From contig NC_081410.1 in the NCBI RefSeq assembly GCF_030272615.1, forward strand, positions 222,445,415 through 222,509,414: a stretch of DNA of 64,000 nt. Direction: 5' to 3'. The notes below the pieces were generated by a model, which was given only the letters and a program-made list of their open reading frames with translations, ran no database searches and was not told the origin of the DNA. The stretch comes from Cryptomeria japonica (lineage: Eukaryota; Streptophyta; Pinopsida; Cupressales; Cupressaceae). Shown piece after piece: positions 57,290-64,000 of this stretch. The number at the start of each line of letters is the position of its first letter. Position 1 is the first letter of the stretch. The position numbers and the translations under genes were made by a program.

Positions 57290-58260
57290 CAACAATGTAT
57301 TCAACTTTTGCAGTAGATAAATAAATAGCTTTCTACTTCTTACTCATCCATGAAACCAATCTCTTACCCAAGAAAAATGTACCACCACTAGTACTATTTA
57401 TGTCATCAATATTACCTGCCCAATCAACATCAGTAAAAGAACTCAGTAAAATCATCTTTAGGATACCACAAACCAAAATCAACCGTCCCTTTCAAATATC
57501 TGAAAATTCTTTTCACAGCAACAACATGAGATTCCTTAGGATCATCTTGATTTCTAGCAACAAGACAAACAACATTCATAATATCCGGTCTAGTCTGAGT
57601 CAAATATAACAATCAACCAATCATATATTTGTATCTAGTCTGGTTTTCTTTCAGAGAATCATCATCCTTAGTCAACTTACATCTAGTCACCATAAGGGTA
57701 CCAACTAGCTTTGAATCATCTAAACCAAACTTCTTCAACAATTCTTTCACATACTTAGACTGAGATATAAAAATTCCTTTATCCAATTGAGTAATTTGCA
57801 ATCCCAAAAAGAATTTCATTTCACCAATCATAGACATCTCAAACTCATTCTGCATATCATCAGCAAACTTCTTGCACAAGCCATCATTTCCATCAAAAAT
57901 AATGTCATCAACAAATACCTCAACAATCAAAATCTTATCATGATCAATCTTGAAGTACAAATTACTATCAGCAGTACCTTTATTGAATTCAAGATTCATC
58001 AAATACTTATCCAATCTGGCATACCAAGCTCTTGGGGCTTGTTTCAATCCATACAATGCTTTCTTCAATCTGCAAACCATATCTCCATGATCTATCTGGT
58101 TACTCAATATAAACTTCTTCTTCCAACTCGCCGTTAAGAAAGATTGACTTGACATCCATCTGATAGACTTTGAAATCTTTTTGAGTAGCATAAGCAAGAA
58201 ATAATCTAATAGCTTCAATTCTAGCCACCAGAGCTTCAATACTAATATAACATATGGGGC
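57290..58260 (-). pseudogene. copia reverse transcriptase
   Basis: Landmarks on the minus strand are [20 protein letters not shown] near 58150, then GLKQAPRAWYARLDKYLMNL (58005-58060), VEVFVDDIIFDGND (near 57900, the catalytic FVDD box), MSMIGEMKFFLGLQITQLDK (near 57810) and GMLYLTQTRPDIMNVV-like sequence near 57600. Stops occur near 57613 and 57430, and a frame change near 58100. Confidence 0.9.
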
Positions 58261-59640
58261 GGTGGGGGTGAGGGCATTTTTTTAATGAGAGTAACCCTTG
58301 TAAACAAGTCTTTCTCTATTCCTAACAACTTCACCTTTTTCATCCAATTTTTTTTGAAACACCCATTTAGTTTCAATTTTTATTCTTAGGTCTGGGAACT
58401 AGAATCCATGTATTATTTTTCTCAATATGGTTCAATTCTTCTTCAATTGCTTTAACCCAATTTTCATCTTTGCATGCTTCATTAGCATCCTTAGGTTCAA
58501 TCTTTGAAATCAAGCAATACTCTTCAACAATTCTTCATCTAGTCATCACATCATTATTCTTATCACCTATGATTTGATTTTCTGAATGATTCAATCTCAC
58601 ATACCTGGGGGTCTTATTATTTTCCTAATTTCCAGACTCTTGAGCTCTTTCTTCTGCACTAGCACTTGTCTCTCCTTAATTCTTAGGATTTTTTGGAACA
58701 ATCTGAATTTGATTATGGGTTTGCACTTGCTTTCCTTTATTTGAACTAACATCCTGATCATCTGAATCATATCCGGAGCATCTGGGCCGATACTCATTAC
58801 CTTCATCAACTTTCACATTAGCACTTTCAATTATCTTTCTCAATCTCTTATTATAACACCGATATGCCTTTCTCTTAGTAGAATAACCAAGAAAAATTCC
58901 TTCATCACATCTATCATCAAACTTCCCTAGATCTTCATCTCTATTGATATAGCATTTACTTCAAAAAATTCTAAAATATCTAACTATAGGAACACGACCG
59001 AACCATAACTCGTAAGGAGTCTTACCGGTATCACCTATGATATGCACTCAGTTAAAAGTGTATACAATAGTACTCACAACTTCTCTCCAATAGATATGCA
59101 GAACATTTCCTTCAATCATCATGGTTCTAGCAGCTTCCTGAATTATTCTATTCTTCCTCTCCACAACACCATTCTGCTGAGGGGTCTACAGAGTATATAA
59201 ATATCTCTTTACTCCATGCTCTTCAAAAAATGCATTAAATTCACTAGAAGTAAATTCACCACCTATGTCAGATCTCAGACACTTTAGCTTCAATCTAGTC
59301 TCAATCTCAACCATAGCTTTGAAAATCTTGAACTACTCCAATGCTTCAAATTTCTCCCTTAAGAAAGTAACCCACATCATCCTTGAATAGTCATCATCAA
59401 CAACATGAAATACCTATCTTCTTGCAAGCTTCTCACTCTATAAGGACCACGCAAATCAGTATGCACAAGATCTAATATTCCATTAGAACTATACTGTTTT
59501 CTTTCGAAAGTAACTCTTGTTTGCTTCCCTAATTGACATTCCTTGCATACTGGATTAGTAGGCTTTACCAACTTAGGAAGATCTTTCACTACTTGAGTAG
59601 AACTTATCTTGACCATGCAATCAAAATTCACATGACACAT
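58261..59640 (-). pseudogene. copia integrase and linker
   Basis: Integrase opens with WHRRMCHVNFD (near 59650) and CKECQLGKQ (near 59530), the HHCC zinc site, intact. The first catalytic aspartate is in LDLVHTDLRGP; the second lies in LRSDIGGEF near 59260 and the glutamate in NGVVERKNR near 59160, so the triad is retained even though the frame is broken by stops. The linker region to 58300 has SSNKGKQVQTHNQIQIV-type polar sequence. Several stops and shifts. Confidence 0.85.
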
Positions 59641-59670
59641 TCTTCTATGCCATAACCAAATTTCATCAAT

Positions 59671-60339
59671 CTAAGCAATCAAACAAATTTTACCACCAAC
59701 ATTCAAGTGAAAGATATTACCTTTAGTCTTTGTACCTGATGCAATCTCAATTTTGGAACCAATCGAGATCTTACATTTTCCATTCTTGAATTGCAAATCA
59801 TATCCCTTGTCAACCATTTGTCCAACACTCAAAAGATTATGCTTTAAACCTTTTACATACAAGACATTATCAGTATCATTCTTACCATCAAGAGAAATCA
59901 AACCTCTACCACGAATTATACTAGCTTTGTCATCACCAAATCTTACTACACCACCATCATACTTTTCCATACTCACAAACTTACTCTTATCACCTGTTAT
60001 ATGATGAGAGAAACCACTATCAATAACCCATTCATCTTTCTCTTCAACTTTAGTAGACACATATTTCTCCTCATTAATGCAACTAGTAGAATCAACAATC
60101 ACCATATCATCTTCCTTGATAGCAATGAACACCCATTCATCTCCTAAATTTCTCTTATTAGATTCATAATCTGTTACACCTTCATCAATAACATAATAAC
60201 ACTTCTTTTGATATTTAGGCTTGTATGGTTTGGACTTAGGAACTCTTTCCAGACACCTTGAGGCAAAATGTCCTATCTTATTGCATGAAAAACTTTCAAG
60301 AGGCAATTTCCCTTCATACTTACCGGCTCCTTTCGACAA
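59671..60339 (-). pseudogene. copia gag end, zinc knuckle and protease
   Basis: A 222-codon frame. The zinc knuckle reads SFSCNKIGHFASRC, with the first cysteine changed to serine. The protease motif WVIDSGFSHHITGD lies near 60010 and the family block LYVKGLKHNLLSVGQMVDKG near 59830. The knuckle change probably weakened RNA packaging before the frame decayed. Confidence 0.87.
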
Positions 60340-61102
60340 TCTTCTGGCAATCAGGTCTTCAAGCTCCTCAAGCTCTCTTTATTATTCTTTAAGTTCTCTC
60401 ACCTCCTTCTCATATCTGGAAACCCTTGTAGAAATTTCTCCCATATCATATTTTTGCTTCCCAAAAATAGTAGCTTTGAATGTAGATTCTGACTTAGGAA
60501 GAGATTCACGAAATTCACTCAACTCAAAGGCAACAAGCTTTCCAATCAGCAAGTCTCTAGTCACATTTGTCACTGTCCAAATCTCCTCAATAGCAGTAGC
60601 CTTGTTCTTGTAAGCAGGAGGAAAGGATCTCAACACTTTAGCAACAACATCTGATTCTTCCAATACTCCATTGACACATATGATATTCAACACAAGCTCA
60701 TTCAATTAAATAAAGGAGGTAATATTCTCATCTTGCCCATCTTCGAAATCTCATACTTTCCCTTCAAATTCTGTAACTTAGCAACTTTCACATGGCTGCC
60801 ACCTTCATACAAAGTCTTTAGCTTCTTCTAGATCTCATGAGCAGTTTCAAATCCATAACATTAGTCATCTCAGAATCAGTCAAGGCACTCAACAATGCTT
60901 CCTTAGCTCTAATATTGAATTCAACCTCCTTTATCTCATCTGGAGTAGTAGGACCATTCAGAGGAACATTATACACATTCTTAGTAATCTTCCAGTAATA
61001 TTTACTGATGCATCTCAAGTGACATTCCATCTGGTTCTTCCAAAGAGTGTAGTTCATTCCATCAAATCTTGGACTATCCTTCTTATAAGCAAAGGTTGCC
61101 AT
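60340..61102 (-). pseudogene. copia gag
   Basis: The ATG at 61102 opens MATFAYKKDSPRFDGMNYTL with W-x-N-Q-M-E-C-H-L following, the usual copia gag start. A second part (60382-60705) contains VLRSFPPAYKNKATAIEEIW, the conserved gag end block. The two are separated by stops and a shift around 60710-60830. Confidence 0.87.
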
Positions 61103-61140
61103 CTCGAATCACCTCAAGCGGTCAAGAATATTTCAAAGGA

Positions 61141-61160
61141 TCTAGCTCTGATACTAATTA
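61141..61160 (-). other. copia primer-binding site, mutated
   Basis: The minus strand reads TAATTAGTATCAGAGCTAGA. The core TAGTATCAGAGC differs by one base from the initiator-tRNA site TGGTATCAGAGC. It lies 39 bases before the gag start. Confidence 0.7.
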
Positions 61161-62816
61161 TGGACCATAAAAAATAGAACCAAGTAGCTAAGACCTAATC
61201 CCACTCTCATGCACACACATTGGAATATGAAAGAGCCTAGGGAGATATCTCACTTTGACTACTTCTTTAAATAGAGAAGAGAGAGTCAAGGAATATCTCT
61301 TAGGGTTTCTATTCCTTTGTTGTAATCAAGAGTAGATGTGCAAAATATGATGCCACAATCAACTATGCTAGGAGATGAGAAATGAAGCACACATAAACTG
61401 AAAATGCAGATTCTGTCTGAACTAGAACTGAGATACTAAAAGAAGAACTAGAAAATGAATTCAAGGGTGCACCTACTACAAAAAATTAGGGCAAATTGGT
61501 CAGGACTAGGGCACCACACCCTAGTCCCTACCAGGACAGAAAGCTGGAACTTTGGATCTAGGACCCTCAGGGCCTGAGATGCAAAACTGCCACAAAAAAC
61601 TGCAAAACTTTGTGGACCAAGACGCTATGCCCTGGTCCTATCCTAGGGTACCACACCCTAGTCTGTGTAAACTAAGACCAAATTCTAATACTAGGTCCAT
61701 GTCTATGTCTTCTGCCAGTTTCAAAAATCATGTGTGCACCAGATTCTTGTACCTACACATGCAACTTGAAAAAGGGTGTCTAGGTGGCTATATAGGGTTT
61801 TTCCTTAGTCAAACCCCTTGTTTTTGTGGTTTCCACCTCCACAAATAGATGATAATGTACTGAAATGTGTGTTCAAGAATCTTGTGTGTATGCAAGATCC
61901 TAAATGAAAGTGACAAAGAATCTAGAGTTCTACCCTACACTTTGGAGAGAAAACCCTAAATACTTGTAAATGTAAATGTGAATGCTTAAAATCACAAATG
62001 AACCAAGAGATCTAAAGCATGAATGTAAATCTGCAAATGAATACAAAGACATGAAAATAACATGAAACCATACCAAACCTTAAGGGAGAGGTACAAGCCA
62101 ATCAACAGTTGGTGATCTCCTATTATTCTTCAATGTTTTCAAAGCTCCTAATTGATGTTGAAATTTTTTGACATAGACTTGATGAATGCTTGATTTTCTA
62201 TTGTAGACTTCACATAACTTGCACTTTCACTTCACAAGAGGCTCCCTCCAAAATTGGTAGATCTGGATCCCTCAAATGAGGAAAGGGAAGACTATATGTA
62301 GGAAACCCTAACTTTGTTTTCAACTTTAGGCTGACCTAGAATCAATATTTTTTCACAAATCTCTAGATTTAAACATTAAAATGCCACCAAAAATTGCTCT
62401 CGAAATTTCAGGAAAAAAGTTCGAGACCAGGTAGCCCCCCCTTGGTCTGACCAACTTTTCGTCAAATTTTTCGGTGAAGCAAGATAATGTGATTTTAAAG
62501 AAAATTCCAGAAGGATATGGAAATTTACGATGTCTAGATATGCGAAATTGGGCCTTGAAGATTGAAATAGGAAATAATTAGGGTATTTGATGAAATGATT
62601 TATTGGAGGAATAAATTAAAAAGGGGCACACTTAATGTAAAAGGCCCAATTTTATGATGTGTAGAGCGATGAAAGAAGACCTTAAATTAAATTAAATTAA
62701 TTAATTAAATGCTTAAAGAGAATTTGAAATACAAGATGCAAACACACTAAGGTAGGTGCTAACCTAAGCGTGGAATTGTACCACCCAATTAAGGGTGTAC
62801 AATTTATGATGCTACA
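61161..62816 (-). repeat. probable LTR sequence, mainly gypsy-type
   Basis: The right edge starts TGTAGCATCATAAATTG on the minus strand, directly after a polypurine tract, as in LTR copy A near 17849. The left edge ends TTATGGTCCA next to the copia primer site. A TATA-like TCTATTTAAAG lies near 61270 (minus). Whether the whole 1.66 kb is one gypsy LTR, or its left part is the 5' LTR of the outer copia element, could not be decided. The open frame at 61552-61848 is motif-free. Confidence 0.45.
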
Positions 62817-62833
62817 TTTATCCCCTACTTTAG
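62817..62833 (-). other. polypurine tract of a gypsy element
   Basis: The minus strand reads CTAAAGTAGGGGATAAA just before TGTAGCATC. The same arrangement (CTAAAGTGGGGGAAAAA before TGTAATGG) is present at 17850-17866. Confidence 0.6.
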
Positions 62834-63510
62834 TGGACATATGACACTACATGCATATGCAAGTTAAATTATAGAAAAGTAAACATTTCATGAAAAAGGA
62901 TATATCCATAAGGTGCCAGACAAAGCCCCCATCGGTATTTGCAACTTACACTGTTAGGAATTGCACCCTACAAACCCACTTGTTAGATAAAATCACAAAA
63001 TCACCTCATGCTTACTAGGGGAATGATGAAATTCGAGGGTAGCTATATGCCCCCTATTTTGGCTTGCTTATTAGTGAGATGAAATAGGGTATCATGTTTA
63101 CCACATCGAATTGTGATCAAAGGTGATGAAAAATGCTTGCAACAAGGCTCGATCAAAGTGCATCATGGAATATTTGGTAATAAAGAGAACTAAATTGAAA
63201 TTCCAACGCCACCAACGGTTCAGAAATCGGAGTTCTCTAGCTCAAGATATGAAAGATTAAGTAGAAAAGCAAAAAAAAGGGTTTCGAAAAAGAGAAAAAC
63301 ACATACCTCATAAATAGTGAAAATGACAATTTCATTAGTCATTTTCTCACTTTTTGTCCTATTTGCACTAGAGGAGCCCACATAGCACTCATCGATTAGC
63401 TGCTTGATGAGGTGAGTCTATTGAACTACCTTCGTACTTTCTGTTGACTTTTTATTGACTTAGGTTTGACTTTCTAGTGTTGAAGAAAGACTGATTTCAT
63501 ATGTACCCCC
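62834..63510. other. internal gypsy-element DNA, no gene recognised
   Basis: Lies between the polypurine tract and a minisatellite. No coding motif seen on either strand. Confidence 0.4.
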
Positions 63511-63511
63511 A

Positions 63512-63640
63512 GAAGGGTGCCATGGTCCCATTTGGGTGCCTTGGTCCCACCAGGGTGCCATGGTCCCACTAGGGTGCCCTGGTCCTCCCAGAGTGCCTTG
63601 GTCCTTCCATGGTGTCCTGGTCCTCGGACAGGATGACCAA
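63512..63640. repeat. minisatellite, about 18 bp unit, seven copies
   Basis: The unit 'gggtgcc(a/t)tggtccca(c/t)' is repeated with substitutions, in the form GGGTGCCATGGTCCCA, GGGTGCCTTGGTCCCA and so on. Confidence 0.92.
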
Positions 63641-63751
63641 GGGTTGATATAGGATCAAGCTTTCAATGTTGAATTGATTGATTGAATAATATTGATTGTT
63701 GATTGTTTGATTTTGCAGAAACTACCCTATATGTGAGAGCATACTGCTAGG

Positions 63752-64000
63752 CATACATATCAAAATCTGTAGAGTCAGATTCCTCAATTGTCTCAGGATG
63801 ACAGAGAGTTGCTTAAGGCAGTAGGGTTGTGGTACATATGTAACATGCCATCCATGAAGTTCCATCCAGTGATGCTCATGGCACTCATGGAGAGATGGGA
63901 CGTAGACACCTCCATATTTGTCCTACTAGTGGGAGAGATGACAATCACAATCGAGTATGTGTACCACATACTGATGCTTCCAATTAGAGGACATATGGTG
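63752..64000 (+). CDS. plant mobile domain (PMD) reading frame, 5' part only
   Basis: Open for 83 codons from the stop at 63749 to the window edge; no start was assigned. Translation includes HPVMLMALMERWDVDTSIFV and LLVGEMTITIEYVYHILMLP, which match the plant mobile domain pattern (W, then F, then GEMTITLxDV and the LP-x-x-G end). PMD proteins (MAIN/MAIL type) occur as host genes and inside Mutator-like and Ty3/gypsy elements. Here it lies antisense to an inferred gypsy element, on the inner side of its 3' LTR, the place where Tat-lineage elements carry antisense extra frames. Whether it is intact depends on sequence beyond the window. Confidence 0.65.

Larger units (their letters stand above)
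56594..61160 (-). mobile_element. outer copia retrotransposon, decayed, host of the nested insertions
   Basis: Minus strand: primer site near 61141-61158, gag 60340-61102, protease 59671-60339, integrase 58300-59640, RT 57290-58260, RNase H 56967-57269, purine-rich runs (rc of 56710-56790, including CTTAGGGGGAGATTG) and an LTR start TGTTGGAATGATGTGTTGTC at 56613. The LTR is cut after 20 bases by the LINE and continues at 50886-51802 and 45666-46009. Many stops. Confidence 0.8.

Overview
The window looks like nuclear DNA from a plant with a large, repeat-rich genome, most likely a gymnosperm. The family assignment is inference; the plant origin is well supported by one GARP transcription factor gene with plant-type introns, copia elements primed by initiator-Met tRNA, an RNase H-bearing LINE and a plant mobile domain. 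Only one intact host gene is evident: a NIGT1/HRS1/HHO-type repressor on the minus strand in five exons (11760-14346). Its upstream region is rich in the motif this family binds, which suggests self-repression. A possible second host gene is seen only as a terminal exon near 22.9 kb.

Layout. 1-4830: 3' part of a decayed plus-strand copia element, holding a foreign solo LTR inside its pol gene and ending in a 3' LTR. 4831-11759: AT-rich intergenic DNA with small tandem repeats. 11760-16350: the HHO gene and its upstream region. 16.9-29.5 kb: three diverged copies of one gypsy-like LTR, a dead protease fragment on the minus strand, and an unusual permuted inverted-repeat structure (23635-26755). 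29.5-33.2 kb: AT-rich DNA with a probable MITE. 33264-37821: a 4.56-kb solo LTR with a perfect CATTG target duplication. 38563-40612: an array of about eight units carrying tRNA-like A and B boxes. 40.97-41.88 kb: an orphan CpG-rich, apparently single-copy island. 42.2-44.6 kb: AT-rich tandem arrays.

44.6-61.2 kb is a stack of nested retroelements on the minus strand. A copia element (internal region 56614-61160) has its 3' LTR split by a 4.8-kb LINE (51803-56593) and by a young, complete non-autonomous copia element (46015-50880, TSD ATCAT). The young element keeps gag and protease, but an acidic reading frame stands where integrase, RT and RNase H should be. A second LINE 3' fragment abuts the left side. 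61161-64000 appears to be the 3' LTR and flank of a minus-strand gypsy element, with an antisense plant-mobile-domain reading frame running off the right edge.

All element genes except those of the young element are clearly dead. Boundaries marked approximate were judged by eye.
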